DNA from: Actinomycetota bacterium
Lineage (GTDB): Bacteria; Actinomycetota; Acidimicrobiia; Acidimicrobiales; AC-14
Assembly (NCBI GenBank): GCA_005888325.1
Contig: VAWU01000020.1
Location: forward strand, 19,652 to 83,651
Length of the DNA: 64,000 bases
Reading direction: 5' to 3'
In this document: one piece after another, positions 1-10,209 of the stretch
How positions within the stretch are numbered: position 1 is the first letter of the stretch
How the letters are laid out: the number at the start of each line of letters is the position of its first letter
The notes under the pieces: model-generated
Seen by the model: the letters and a program-made list of their open reading frames with translations, nothing else
Database searches by the model: none
Told to the model about the DNA's origin: nothing
Position numbers and translations under genes: made by a program

Positions 1-2552
1 AGGGCTGCTCCGGAGATGAGCATGGCGAGGTCGATGACGAACGGTGATCCGGAAGCCAGGCCCGCGTCGAGCGTCTCCTCGCTCAACCTCACGGACTCGG
101 GGGCGTCTCCCCTTCGCCGCACCAGCTCGGCACGGACCAGCGAGCTGAGCAATAGCCACAGCACATCGTCCACCTGCTCGAGGGCGGCGCGGCCGTCGGC
201 CAGTAGTGCCTCCGCATCGCCGGACCCGTTCCACAGGGAGATGAACGCGTGCGCGGTGAGCGTCATCCCCAGCTGCTGCGGGCGGTTCCGGCGGATGGCG
301 ATGGCCGCGCCTTGCTCGAACGCGGCAACCGAGTCGGCGTGCGAGCCGCAATACGCGCGGGCCACACCCAGGAAGCACGAGGAGTTGGCGAGGCTGTACG
401 GGTCGTCGCACTCGGCCGCGAAGCGGCGGCCCTGCTCCAGATGCTCGATGGCTCCTCGGGTGTCGGGGAACAGCCAGATGAAGCCAAGCAGACTGTGGGC
501 GCGGGCGAGGCTGAGAGGGTCGCCGAGCGCGGTCGCGAGCTCGAGCGAGCGCGTACCGGCCGCGGTTGCGGCCACGTACTCGCCGATGTTCCAGCCCAGC
601 ACGCCGAGCGAGAAGGTGGCCCGCGCCTCCAGGGCGGGCGTCGGCTCCGGCGTCGCGCCGAGCATCCGCTGCGTCCGGCGGAAACCCTCCTGGAGATAGC
701 CCCGCGTGTACCAGAACTGCGTAGTGGCCGTGGCCAAGCGCAATCCGAGCTCGCTCCGGTCGGCCGACTCAGCCCAGTCGAGCGCGGCCCGCAGGTTGGC
801 GTGCTCGGCTCCGACCGTGTCGAGCCAGAGGTTTTGGTCGGCACCGGAGTAGAGCTCGGGTTCGATGCGCTCGACGAGCTCCACGAGCGTGGCGAGGTGC
901 CGGTCGGCGAGCTCGTCTTCCTCCCCGCGGGCACGTAAGTGGCCGCGGCCGAACTGGCGGACCGTCTCCAGCAGCCGATAGCGGGCGAGCTCTCCCTCGT
1001 CGGCTTGCACGAGTGACTTGTCGACGAGTGAGCACAGCACGTCGAAGACGCCCCACTGATCGAGCGGCTCCGCGCTGCAGACGGCTTCGGCGAGTTCGAG
1101 GGTGAACCCGCCGGAGAAGATGGTGAGGCGCCGGAGCAGCGTCTGCTCGCGCTCGTCGAGGAGGTCGTAGCCCCACGCGACGGAGGCTTCAAGGGTCTGC
1201 TGGCGAGGCATGGCGGTGCGCAGACCGCCCGTGAGCACTCGGAACCGATCATCCAGGTGGTCAGAGATCTGTCGTGGTGACAGGGCGCGGATGCGCGCCG
1301 CTGCGAGCTCGATCGCAAGCGGGATGCCGTCGAGTCGACGGCAGATCGCCGCGATCGCCGACGCGTTCTCATCGGTCATTCGGAAGCTTGGACGGCGGTG
1401 CGCGGCACGCTCGACGAAGAGGCGCACCGCATCAGAGGTCGCGAGAGCCTCGACGGGGGCAGGCTCGTCGTCGGCCGGCAGGCTCATCGACGGGACTCGC
1501 CAGCAGAGCTCACCGTCCACGTCGAGCGGCTCGCGGCTGGTGGCGAGCAACGTCACCGACGGGCACGCGCGCAACAGGGCGTCGGCGAAGGTAGCGGCTG
1601 CGTCGATGACATGTTCACAGTTGTCGAGCAGCACGAGCGCGCGCCGTGACTGTAGATGCTCGAGCACCGTCGCGGTCACGTCGCGCGCGCCCTCTTCTTT
1701 GACGCCGAACGCGTCCGCCACCGCGCGAGGCAGCATCCCGGGATCGCCGAGCGGCGCGAGGTCGACGAACCACGCTCCATCCACGAAGCCTTCGGTGGCG
1801 TCGGCCGCGGCCTGGAGCGCGAGACGGGTCTTGCCGCAGCCGCCCGAGCCGACCAGCGTCAACAGCCGGCACTCGTCGAGGAGGTGGGCGAGCTCGGCGA
1901 GCTCAGGCCGGCGTCCGACGAGGTTCGTGAGCTGGACGGGCAGGTTGTTCGGCACCTCGTCGAGCGAGCGCAGTGCAGGGAACGCTGACGCCAAGCCGGG
2001 ATGCGCGAGCTGGAAGATCTGTTCCGGCCGCGCAAGATCGCGCAGCCTGTGGGTGCCGAGATCGATCATCGAGGCGTGCTCGGGCAGAGCGTCTGCGACC
2101 AGCTCGGCGGTGCTGCGCGACACGAGGACCTGGCCGCCGGCGGCGAGGCTACGAAGCCGGCCACAACGATTGATGGTGCGCCCGACATAGTTGCCCTCGT
2201 CGCGCAACTGCACCTCTCCGGTGTGCAGCGCCATCCGCAGTCTTGGGCCCAGTCGACCCGGCCAGTCGTCGGCCTGCGTCGCGAGCTGGATGTCGAGCGC
2301 GCAGGCCAGCGCGTCGCTCGCCCGAGCGAACGCGGCGACGAAGCTGTCACCCTCACCCTGCTCGACGGGGCGCACACCCCGGTGTCGCCCGACCGCATCG
2401 CTGATCAGTGCGTCGAGGCGGGCCACCGCCTCGCTCATCGCCCCCGCATCGGACTCCCAAGCGTCCACCGAGCCGGCCTGATCCGATAGCAGCAGGGTCA
2501 CGGTGCCCACCGGCAACACAAAGGCGTCCTTGCTGTGCTCTCGAGGCTTCAT
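1..2552 (-). CDS. Class III nucleotide cyclase / AAA-type ATPase regulator (partial, 3' end off the window)
   Basis: About 850 codons are open on the minus strand from ATG at 2552 (GGGGAGAT upstream as ribosome site) to the window edge, so the C-terminus is missing. Residues 15-180 read as a class III adenylate/guanylate cyclase domain: candidate metal aspartates D24 and D69 are present, as are N128 and R132 of the N-R catalytic pair, but the usual DIEGS segment reads SDQAGS, so activity is uncertain. An ATPase follows with Walker A GSGGCGKT (235-242) and a Walker B ending LLDNCEHV, then a long helical, TPR-like region. This is the cyclase-ATPase architecture common in mycobacterial regulators, which often end in a LuxR HTH; whether this one does cannot be seen. 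It is transcribed divergently from the HNH gene. Confidence 0.88.
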   Translation of the reverse strand, partial: MKPREHSKDAFVLPVGTVTLLLSDQAGSVDAWESDAGAMSEAVARLDALISDAVGRHRGVRPVEQGEGDSFVAAFARASDALACALDIQLATQADDWPGRLGPRLRMALHTGEVQLRDEGNYVGRTINRCGRLRSLAAGGQVLVSRSTAELVADALPEHASMIDLGTHRLRDLARPEQIFQLAHPGLASAFPALRSLDEVPNNLPVQLTNLVGRRPELAELAHLLDECRLLTLVGSGGCGKTRLALQAAADATEGFVDGAWFVDLAPLGDPGMLPRAVADAFGVKEEGARDVTATVLEHLQSRRALVLLDNCEHVIDAAATFADALLRACPSVTLLATSREPLDVDGELCWRVPSMSLPADDEPAPVEALATSDAVRLFVERAAHRRPSFRMTDENASAIAAICRRLDGIPLAIELAAARIRALSPRQISDHLDDRFRVLTGGLRTAMPRQQTLEASVAWGYDLLDEREQTLLRRLTIFSGGFTLELAEAVCSAEPLDQWGVFDVLCSLVDKSLVQADEGELARYRLLETVRQFGRGHLRARGEEDELADRHLATLVELVERIEPELYSGADQNLWLDTVGAEHANLRAALDWAESADRSELGLRLATATTQFWYTRGYLQEGFRRTQRMLGATPEPTPALEARATFSLGVLGWNIGEYVAATAAGTRSLELATALGDPLSLARAHSLLGFIWLFPDTRGAIEHLEQGRRFAAECDDPYSLANSSCFLGVARAYCGSHADSVAAFEQGAAIAIRRNRPQQLGMTLTAHAFISLWNGSGDAEALLADGRAALEQVDDVLWLLLSSLVRAELVRRRGDAPESVRLSEETLDAGLASGSPFVIDLAMLISGAA

Positions 2553-2957
2553 CGGTGGATCTCCCCAATGAATGGCCCTGCCTGTCAACGCCGCGTCCAT
2601 GCTGTCACCATGAGCGCACAACCGCCGCGAGACACCCCCCAGATGGCGGGTCTGCGCCGTGGAGCCGACCCGTGCTTGTTGCCGTGGCCTCGCAGACCGC
2701 GACGCTCAGCTGTCGTTCGGATGGCATGAGGACGGGCCGAGCCGAACTGGGCCACGTCCGCAACTGCTCATCGGGGAAGGCCGACGCCGCGCGCCAGAAC
2801 ATCGCGACACGCGGCCGGCAAGTTCAACATCAGCGCGCATTTGCCCTTGCAATCGAACTGGTGTTCGAGTAGAGTGGTGCTGAGGTCGTCGCTTCCCCCG
2901 TCTCGACCATCTGGCGCACGCCATGGTCCTGTGTCGTACCGCCGGCGTGGAGAAGCG
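2553..2957. other. Divergent intergenic region
   Basis: This 405-nt gap separates the minus-strand cyclase gene from the plus-strand HNH gene. Its right half carries a clear promoter with a LexA-type operator (annotated separately) followed by a 5' untranslated region of about 75 nt. I see no convincing coding sequence in the left part and no RNA gene. The promoter of the cyclase gene must lie here but I could not pick it out. Confidence 0.7.
2847..2875 (+). promoter_or_regulatory. LexA (SOS) operator inside a promoter
   Basis: The -35 is TTGCAA (2847-2852) and the -10 is TAGAGT (2870-2875) with a 17-nt spacer. The spacer contains TCGAACTGGTGTTCGA at 2853-2868, a perfect match to the actinobacterial LexA box TCGAAC-N4-GTTCGA. 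Placement between -35 and -10 fits repression by LexA and induction by DNA damage. It drives the HNH gene that starts 82 nt after the -10 box. Confidence 0.85.
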
Positions 2958-4094
2958 ATGAACGTTCTCGACGAGCTCACCAATGCGATCGACGTCATAT
3001 GCGACGCCGATCCTGCGCAGCTCGCCGACCGCGAGACCATTCAGGCGCTGCACCGCCAGCTGGAGCGACTCGACGCGGCGACCACGCGGGCCACCTCGGC
3101 GTTCGAGGCCGCCGGCACATGGGAGGCCGACGGTGCTCGCTCGGCCGCGGCGTGGGTCGCCACACGCTGTCGCGTGCCGGTCACAGCCGCCCGTCGCCGC
3201 CTGCGGCTGGGGCGCGCGCTCAGGCACATGGAGAATGCAGAGGCGGCCTGGCTCGCTGGCGACATCGACGCGGCGCGGGTGGCGGCGCTGGCTGACGCGC
3301 GTACGCCGGTGAGCGCGGCCTGCTTCGAGCGCGACGAGACGCTGCTGGTGGAGCAGGCCGCGCGCCTGAGCCACCGGCACTTCGCGCGGGCGCTGGCCTA
3401 CTGGCTGCAGCGGGCGGATCCCGACGGCGTGGAGGACGGCGCGCGCGCCGAGCAAGCGGCCCGACGCCTCCATCTGTCCCAGAGCTTCGGCGGCGGTTGG
3501 GTCCTCGACGGCACCTTCGATCCCATCGGCGGCGCCGTGCTCCATCGCACGCTCGCGGGCATCGAGCACGAGTTGTTCGAAGCCGACTGGGCCGAGGCCC
3601 GGGCGCGGGTGGGTGCCGGCGTGTGCGCCGCCGACCTGGTCCGCGCGCCCGCACAGCGCCGGGCCGACGCGGCGGTGGAGATGGCGCGCCGAGCCCGCGC
3701 CGTGCCTCCTGGTGCCCGCCTGCCGGAGCCGCTGTTCACCGTGTTCGTGGGCTATGAGACCTTCGCCGGGCGCATCTGTGAGCTGGCTGAGGGCACCGTC
3801 GTCACGCCGGGGAGCCTGGTGGGGTGGCTCGAGGATGGTTGGGTGGAACGCGTGGTGTTCGACGGTCCCGACCGGGTGAGGAACCTCGGCTCGCGCCGGC
3901 GCATCTTCACCGGCGCGACCCGCCGCTCGGTCGAGGTGCGCGACCGCGAGTGCTTCCATGAGTTCTGCGACATCCCCGCCGCGGACTGCCAGATCGACCA
4001 CGTGCAGCCGTACTCGGCGGGCGGGCTGACCGTCGACGGAAACGGGCGTGCCGCCTGCGGCTACCACAACCGTCTGCGCCACCGACGACCGTAG
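2958..4094 (+). CDS. DUF222 / HNH endonuclease family protein (13E12-like)
   Basis: A 378-residue protein with a long alpha-helical N-terminal DUF222 region (about 1-300) and a C-terminal HNH nuclease domain (about 320-378). The HNH core shows IDHV near residue 345 and CGYHN at 367-371, with cysteines (CFHEFC and C367) that could bind zinc. Start ATG 2958 is preceded by a GGAG ribosome site; in-frame starts further upstream fall inside the promoter and are excluded. The family is widespread and multicopy in actinobacteria (13E12 repeat proteins of mycobacteria) and its biological role is not settled. The SOS-type promoter suggests a DNA-damage or element-related function. Confidence 0.88.
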   Translation: MNVLDELTNAIDVICDADPAQLADRETIQALHRQLERLDAATTRATSAFEAAGTWEADGARSAAAWVATRCRVPVTAARRRLRLGRALRHMENAEAAWLAGDIDAARVAALADARTPVSAACFERDETLLVEQAARLSHRHFARALAYWLQRADPDGVEDGARAEQAARRLHLSQSFGGGWVLDGTFDPIGGAVLHRTLAGIEHELFEADWAEARARVGAGVCAADLVRAPAQRRADAAVEMARRARAVPPGARLPEPLFTVFVGYETFAGRICELAEGTVVTPGSLVGWLEDGWVERVVFDGPDRVRNLGSRRRIFTGATRRSVEVRDRECFHEFCDIPAADCQIDHVQPYSAGGLTVDGNGRAACGYHNRLRHRRP

Positions 4095-4267
4095 CCGCCG
4101 CTCCGGCGGCGGCGACCCCGCGAACTGTCGACTCCGACCGCGCACCGTCTGACGCGACGGCGTCGTAGGTGATCGCGCGAAAGATGAGGGTTCTGTGATG
4201 TTCGCTGCCGCGTCCTTGACCGGCTACGAACGTCCCCTTACCGTCCCGCGACGAGGGAGGTCGGACC

Positions 4268-5419
4268 ATGCGCCGTCTCGGAGGACTGATCGTTGCCGGT
4301 CTGGTCGTCTTCGCGGTGAGCGCGTGCTCTCCGCCGCTCGAGACTCCCGGCGACGTGAGGTCGGTGCAGCTGGTGAGCTCGAGCACCCTGAACGGCTGGA
4401 AGTACGACTACTACAGGAACAACGCATACCCGTGCAGTGTCAGCGGCTACCAGACGTTCGTGATCGGCACCAAGATCGGTTCGTCGACGACCGCGCCGGC
4501 GCCTCTGTGGACGTTCATGCACGGCGGCGGTGTCGGCTACTTCGACACCAACGGGAACCCGATCCCCAGCAGCGCACAGAAGATCGAGGAATCGGCCACG
4601 TCACTCCGTGGCCGCCTCACCAACGGCGGTCTCTTGGCGAGCGTGCGCGCCGACGCCGCGGCATTTCGCACGCTGGCGGTGTCGTACTGCAGTCACGACG
4701 TCTACGCCGGTGCGAACACTCCCGATCCCCACAATCCGAACACGACGCCCGACGGCAAGCCCCGCACGACCAACGGCGTGCTGTCGACCAAGGCCGCGGT
4801 GCAGTACGCCCACGCGCTCTACCCGACGACGAAGACGTTCCTGCACGGCGGCAGCGCGGGCTCGGCCGGGGCATTCGGGGTCGCGTGGTCGATGCAGCTG
4901 CAAGGCATCGCGCCGGCTGGTGTCGTCGCCGACGCGAGCGTGGTCAACCGCGAGGCGTTCGACGCGGCGTTCGCGCAGGGCGTCTGCGTGGACAAGAACG
5001 ACCCGGCCCGGCTCGATCCGGTCACCGCCCGCGTGCATCCCGCGCTCGGCGACATCGACAACGAGCCCGACAAGCTGGTGACGGACGGCAGGCTCACCGT
5101 GCCCCTGATGCACATCTGGAACCACGGCGACGTGAACACCTGCGGATCGGTCGCGATCTCCTGTCCGATCCGCGACGGATCACGGGTGACGATGGGCGTG
5201 ACGGACTGCATCCACGAGCCGATGCGCGCCGCGATCGCACAGGGCCCCGCCAGTCGCTCCACCAACCTGCCCGTGTGCGTCGACGACGACGCCACGCCGG
5301 ACTGCTCGACCCACGTGGTCACCAACAAGCCGGGCCTGGTGAACACGGATCCGGCCACGCCGGCGGACTACCTGGGGGCGATCATGGGCTGGGTTCACGC
5401 CCGGCTGGTAGACGCGTAA
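4268..5419 (+). CDS. Secreted lipoprotein, pectinacetylesterase-like alpha/beta hydrolase
   Basis: A 383-residue protein with a lipoprotein signal peptide: basic start, hydrophobic core and lipobox ending VSAC with cysteine 20. The mature part has features of the pectinacetylesterase/Notum type of hydrolase: a glycine-rich FMHGGG segment near residue 90 suited to the oxyanion hole, and GGSAGSAG near 198 as candidate nucleophile elbow. Several cysteines in the C-terminal half suggest disulfides outside the cell. Start ATG 4268 has a strong GGGAGG site 7 nt upstream. The substrate is unknown; an extracellular ester hydrolase is inferred, not shown. It stands alone between the HNH gene and the DGPF/sigma pair. 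Confidence 0.72.
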   Translation: MRRLGGLIVAGLVVFAVSACSPPLETPGDVRSVQLVSSSTLNGWKYDYYRNNAYPCSVSGYQTFVIGTKIGSSTTAPAPLWTFMHGGGVGYFDTNGNPIPSSAQKIEESATSLRGRLTNGGLLASVRADAAAFRTLAVSYCSHDVYAGANTPDPHNPNTTPDGKPRTTNGVLSTKAAVQYAHALYPTTKTFLHGGSAGSAGAFGVAWSMQLQGIAPAGVVADASVVNREAFDAAFAQGVCVDKNDPARLDPVTARVHPALGDIDNEPDKLVTDGRLTVPLMHIWNHGDVNTCGSVAISCPIRDGSRVTMGVTDCIHEPMRAAIAQGPASRSTNLPVCVDDDATPDCSTHVVTNKPGLVNTDPATPADYLGAIMGWVHARLVDA

Positions 5420-5487
5420 ACGGGAGTTCCGAGGCCGGGCAGCGGCGCCACTCCGGTGCGGAGGATCGTCAGAATTCCCGGCGACGA

Positions 5488-5514
5488 TGTCGAGAATTCG
5501 GGCCCTGCTCCGTC
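5488..5514 (+). promoter_or_regulatory. Candidate ECF42-type sigma factor promoter
   Basis: TGTCGA (5488-5493) and CGTC (5511-5514) are separated by 17 nt. This matches, from memory, the promoter motif of the ECF42 sigma group (TGTCGA at -35, CGTC-like at -10). It sits upstream of a DGPF gene and its ECF42-like sigma factor, so autoregulation is likely. The ribosome site GAGGAGAA (5551-5558) follows about 37 nt after the -10. Confidence 0.65.
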
Positions 5515-5562
5515 CCAGGGAGCATCCGGCCGGCAGGGCCGGCGTCACACGAGGAGAACACC

Positions 5563-5970
5563 ATGGCCAAGTACCTGTTGCTCAAGCACTACCGAGGCGC
5601 GCCGGCGCCCGTCAACAATGTCCCGATGGACCAGTGGAGGCCCGACGAGGTCGAGGCACACATCGGGTTCATGAACGACTTCGCAGCTCGGCTCGAGAGC
5701 AGCGGCGAGTTCATCGACGGACAGGCGCTGTCGCCCGACGGCGTGTGGGTCCGCTACGACGGCGAGGGGCGGCCGCCGGTGACCGACGGCCCGTTCGCCG
5801 AGACGAAGGACCTGATCGCGGGATGGATGGTGATCGACGTCGACAGCTACGAGCGCGCGATCGAGCTCGCCGGTGAGCTGTCGGCAGCACCTGGGGCCGG
5901 TGGCAAACCAATCCACGAATGGCTGGAGGTCCGGCCGTTCCTGGCCGCCCCGCCAAACTTCACCCACTGA
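5563..5970 (+). CDS. DGPF/YCII-domain protein paired with ECF sigma factor
   Basis: A 135-residue cytoplasmic protein of the YCII-related superfamily. The diagnostic DGPF motif is at residues 75-78, within TDGPFAETKDLIAGW. Proteins with this motif are usually encoded next to ECF42 sigma factors and are the main members of their regulons; their biochemical activity is not established. ATG 5563 follows GAGGAGAA with good spacing. The stop at 5968-5970 lies 2 nt before the sigma-factor start, so the two are very probably co-transcribed from the promoter at 5488-5514. Confidence 0.9.
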   Translation: MAKYLLLKHYRGAPAPVNNVPMDQWRPDEVEAHIGFMNDFAARLESSGEFIDGQALSPDGVWVRYDGEGRPPVTDGPFAETKDLIAGWMVIDVDSYERAIELAGELSAAPGAGGKPIHEWLEVRPFLAAPPNFTH

Positions 5971-5972
5971 CC

Positions 5973-7124
<1,152 letters not shown>

Positions 7125-7168
7125 CCTCGGGCGTGGAGAGCGAGGCAGTCGTTGCGCGGCTCTCGCCG

Positions 7169-8803
7169 TCAGGCGGAGGTGCGGCGGACGCGCCGACGGG
7201 CAACCGCGACCGTGGCGATGCCCGAGAGCAGCGTGACGGCTGCCGCGCCGACCAGGGTGAGGATGTCGCGGCCGGTGAATGCGATGAACGGCCCGAAGAA
7301 CCCGAAGAAGTCGTTCCGAGGCTCGGGGGCGCCGATGAGCGCCTCGTCGCGCGCCAGGCGGCTCCCCAGGACCTCGGTCTCGGTGGACGCGCCGGCAGTC
7401 GGCAACCCGGACGACCCGGGACCGGTCCCGCCCGTCGAACCGCCGGGTACGGGCGACGCGCCCGACCCACCCGGTGCCGGCGGCGGACCCGGGACCGACG
7501 GGCCGAGCGGCTCGTAGTTGTGCAGGTAGACGTGAGTGACGTCGTCGCCCGCGAGCACGAGCAGGCCCGAGGCGTTCCCCACGGTCTGCTTGGTTCCGCT
7601 CGGGTTGTTGATGTTCGTGTCGCGGGCGCTCTGGATGAACGGCGTGCCGGGTCCGGGCGGGAACACGATGTCGTCGAGGCTCGCCACCTTCACGTAGATG
7701 ACGGCGCCCCGGCAGCACGGCGACGTCGCGAACACGTAGATCCGGCGGTTGTCGGTGTCGATCTGCACCAGCGGGCGGGTCTGGTTGTCGGTGACGGTTC
7801 CGACCTCGTGGCTCGTCCAGGTGCCGTCGTTGCCGAGACGAAGCACGTGGACCCGCATCTGCGTGCTCGCGTGCAGCGACGTCTTCACGGCCGCGAGCAC
7901 CAGCCCGGCGGGGTCGCCGTTCGGCAGCGCCTTCAGGTTGATGTGCTCGTCGGCCAGCCGGTTGCCCGAGAACGCCTGCGTGAGGTTCCACGTGTGGTCA
8001 CCGGTGCCGTCGACGTGCGTGGCCCAGTACATGACCCCGAGGCCGGTGGGGTCGATCTGGCTGCTGAACATGATCCCGACCTCGTCGCCGCCGAACCGCA
8101 CGATGCCCGACTGGTCCCCTTGGGGGTCGGGCCTCACGATCGCCGCCGGACCGACCGGCAGGACGTACGGCGTGACCCATCGGTCGGCACGTGCCTCCGT
8201 GTGCGTCACCATCACCCGACCGTGCAGCACGAACGTCGCCCAGAGGATGCCCGTGCCGTCCCGGTCGATGACGACCTCGTTGATCTCGCCGTCGGCGATG
8301 TCGACCGGGAAGCCGCGGTCGGGGGTGTACGCCCGCGCGGTCGCGTCATAGGTGTAGCCCCAGACCCGGACCTTGCGGTTGAGCGACGGATTCGCGCTCC
8401 CGCGTGACGACGCGACATAGAGCTTGTTGCCGTCGGAGAGCGCGTCGAGGTGCACGCTCTCGCGTCTGTCCGCGGCGACCCCGGTGTCGACCCAGGTCTG
8501 GGTGGCGAGGTCGAGCCTCTGGATCGTGAACTTGCCCCCACCCGCGTTCGACGGACGGAAGAGGACGCCCCACCAGCTGCCGTCGTGGAACCAGAGCTTG
8601 CTCTGCGGCTTCTCCGCGGTCGGCGCGGTGGTGCCGGCGTAGGACCGGTCGCGGAATCCCTGCGCGACCGGCGCGGCGGCGGCCTGCGTCGCCAGCGCGC
8701 CCAGCAGGGCCGCCCCGATGGCTGAGGCGGACAACACGCGTCCACCCCGCCGCAGATCCACTCGCACCCGTCCCCGCAGCGCCGCCCCCGGTCGTGCTCG
8801 CAA
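7169..8803 (-). CDS. Exported surface protein, beta-propeller-like, C-terminally membrane anchored
   Basis: A 544-residue protein not assigned to a named family. It has an N-terminal signal sequence (hydrophobic core about 24-42, alanine-rich cleavage region), about 400 residues of repeated beta-strand segments with sialidase/propeller-like spacing, a Pro/Gly/Ser/Thr-rich linker about 440-480, and a C-terminal transmembrane helix (about 515-535) followed by an arginine-rich tail. This layout implies display on the outer face of the membrane. Two adjacent cysteines (SPCCRG) lie near residue 377. It converges on the sigma-factor gene with a 44-nt gap. Function is unknown; a sugar- or ligand-binding propeller is only a guess. 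Confidence 0.72.
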   Translation of the reverse strand: MRARPGAALRGRVRVDLRRGGRVLSASAIGAALLGALATQAAAAPVAQGFRDRSYAGTTAPTAEKPQSKLWFHDGSWWGVLFRPSNAGGGKFTIQRLDLATQTWVDTGVAADRRESVHLDALSDGNKLYVASSRGSANPSLNRKVRVWGYTYDATARAYTPDRGFPVDIADGEINEVVIDRDGTGILWATFVLHGRVMVTHTEARADRWVTPYVLPVGPAAIVRPDPQGDQSGIVRFGGDEVGIMFSSQIDPTGLGVMYWATHVDGTGDHTWNLTQAFSGNRLADEHINLKALPNGDPAGLVLAAVKTSLHASTQMRVHVLRLGNDGTWTSHEVGTVTDNQTRPLVQIDTDNRRIYVFATSPCCRGAVIYVKVASLDDIVFPPGPGTPFIQSARDTNINNPSGTKQTVGNASGLLVLAGDDVTHVYLHNYEPLGPSVPGPPPAPGGSGASPVPGGSTGGTGPGSSGLPTAGASTETEVLGSRLARDEALIGAPEPRNDFFGFFGPFIAFTGRDILTLVGAAAVTLLSGIATVAVARRRVRRTSA

Positions 8804-8894
8804 CTGGGATGAATGCTACGAAGGGTTCCAACGTCCGCAATAGGTCTTTCGACTCAGCGTCACTGTGTGGTCACAGAGAGCGAGGATGTGGGTT

Positions 8895-9092
8895 CTACTC
8901 CGGGTCGGCTCCCATCTTGTCCGCCGCGTCCTCGAGCGCCTCGGGGTCGTGGTCGCCGGTGGGATCGGGATCTCGCTCGGTCTCGTCGCCGGCCTTCGTC
9001 GCTCCCATGCGGCGAGCGCCCTCCTCGAGCGCGTCGGGGTCGTGGCCGCCCTCCGGGTCGTCGTGGCGCAGGTCGTCCGGGTCGTCCGTCAC
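8895..9092 (-). CDS. Small acidic protein with an internal duplication
   Basis: A 65-residue hydrophilic protein starting at GTG 9092, with a very strong AGAGGAGAGG site just upstream, the main reason to accept it. Two copies of one motif are visible: HDPDALEEGARRMGA (residues 17-31) and HDPEALEDAADKMGA (48-62), each preceded by an Asp-rich stretch. It has no cysteine, no membrane segment and no recognisable domain. It lies between two unrelated genes and is divergent from the peroxidase gene. The role is unknown; the two similar helices suggest a small helical hairpin or a partner-binding peptide. Confidence 0.65.
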   Translation of the reverse strand: MTDDPDDLRHDDPEGGHDPDALEEGARRMGATKAGDETERDPDPTGDHDPEALEDAADKMGADPE

Positions 9093-9285
9093 GGGGCCTC
9101 TCCTCTGCGTGTGGTCCGCTGGTCTTCGGTGCGGGGTTCCGCCGGGCATCGACGCGTACCCCGAAGGGAACTCTCGGAATCGCAGACGGGCGCCCGTTGC
9201 GCGGGGCAGAGCGAGTCTGCGCGAACATGCCGGCGGCGCGGACGATCGGACGGATCCCGACGTGGATCCCAGAGAGGGAGGAAGC

Positions 9286-10206
9286 ATGCCCACGGCTCAA
9301 CCGGCGATCTTCAACGACATGGGTGAGCACCAGTGGTACGTCCATCTCAGCCGCACCGAAGGTGCCGATCTGGCGACGATCAAGGGCGTGGTGCGCGACC
9401 TCCGCGCCGCGTGCGCCGACCAGGACATCAACCTGGTGCTGGGGTTCGGGCCCACGCTGCTGGCCGACATCGGCGCGGAGATGCCGAACGACTTCCAGCC
9501 CTTCGAGACCATCAAGTCCACCGACGGCAGCGGCCGCGAGGCGAAAGGGACGCAGGAGGAGCTGCTCTTCTGGATGACGAGCGCTCACAAGGACCGCAAC
9601 TGGAAGGCGCAGTGGGACGCCCGCCAGGCCCTGAAGGGTCACATGGCGGTCGCCCGCGAGACGATCACCTTCATCTACGGCGCGTCGCTCGACATGACCG
9701 GCTTCATCGACGGCACGGGCAACCCGCAGGGCGAAGCCGCCGAGCGGGCCGCCGCGGTCGTGCCCGACGGCGAGCCCGGCGCCGGTGGCAGCTTCATCAA
9801 CGCCCAGCGCTGGGTCCATGATCTCGAGGCGTGGGAGAAGCTGCCGGTCAAGGAGCAGGAGGCGGTCTTCGGCCGCACCAAGGCCGAGTCGACCCGCCTC
9901 GACGAGCAGCCGGAGACGTCACACGTCGCCCACGTGGAGCTGCGTGAAGGCGCTACCGCCGACGCCACCAAGCCCAAGCGCGACGAGCTCGTCCGCCGCT
10001 CGACGCCGTACGCGCTGCACACCGGCGACGTCGGCCTCTACTTCATGGCCTTCTGCAAGACGCAGGCGCCCCTGCGCGAACGGCTCCGGGCGATGTACGG
10101 CGCGGACGGCGGCGTGCGCGATCGTCTGACCGACTTCAGCAACCCGGCCTCGGGCTCGTTCTACTTCGCGCCGTCGGTCGAGGCGCTCGACGCCGGCCTG
10201 CGTTAG
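9286..10206 (+). CDS. DyP-type heme peroxidase (class B/P, YfeX-like)
   Basis: A 306-residue dye-decolorizing peroxidase that uses hydrogen peroxide to oxidise organic substrates. Distal-side GFIDGTGNP (139-147) supplies catalytic D142; the SHV segment gives proximal heme ligand H213, and the VRRSTPYA segment carries distal R237, as in YfeX-type enzymes. There is no Tat or Sec signal, so it is cytoplasmic. Start ATG 9286 follows GAGGGAGGAA; the frame stays open upstream, but that part has no family similarity. I see no encapsulin gene in the window and no typical encapsulin-targeting tail. It converges on the broken methyltransferase gene with a 3-nt gap. Confidence 0.93.
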   Translation: MPTAQPAIFNDMGEHQWYVHLSRTEGADLATIKGVVRDLRAACADQDINLVLGFGPTLLADIGAEMPNDFQPFETIKSTDGSGREAKGTQEELLFWMTSAHKDRNWKAQWDARQALKGHMAVARETITFIYGASLDMTGFIDGTGNPQGEAAERAAAVVPDGEPGAGGSFINAQRWVHDLEAWEKLPVKEQEAVFGRTKAESTRLDEQPETSHVAHVELREGATADATKPKRDELVRRSTPYALHTGDVGLYFMAFCKTQAPLRERLRAMYGADGGVRDRLTDFSNPASGSFYFAPSVEALDAGLR

Positions 10207-10209
10207 AGG

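Noticed and set aside
10150-10206. Encapsulin-targeting tail on the DyP peroxidase
   Set aside because: The C-terminus ends VEALDAGLR without the usual Gly/Ser/Leu-rich cargo motif, and there is no encapsulin gene nearby.
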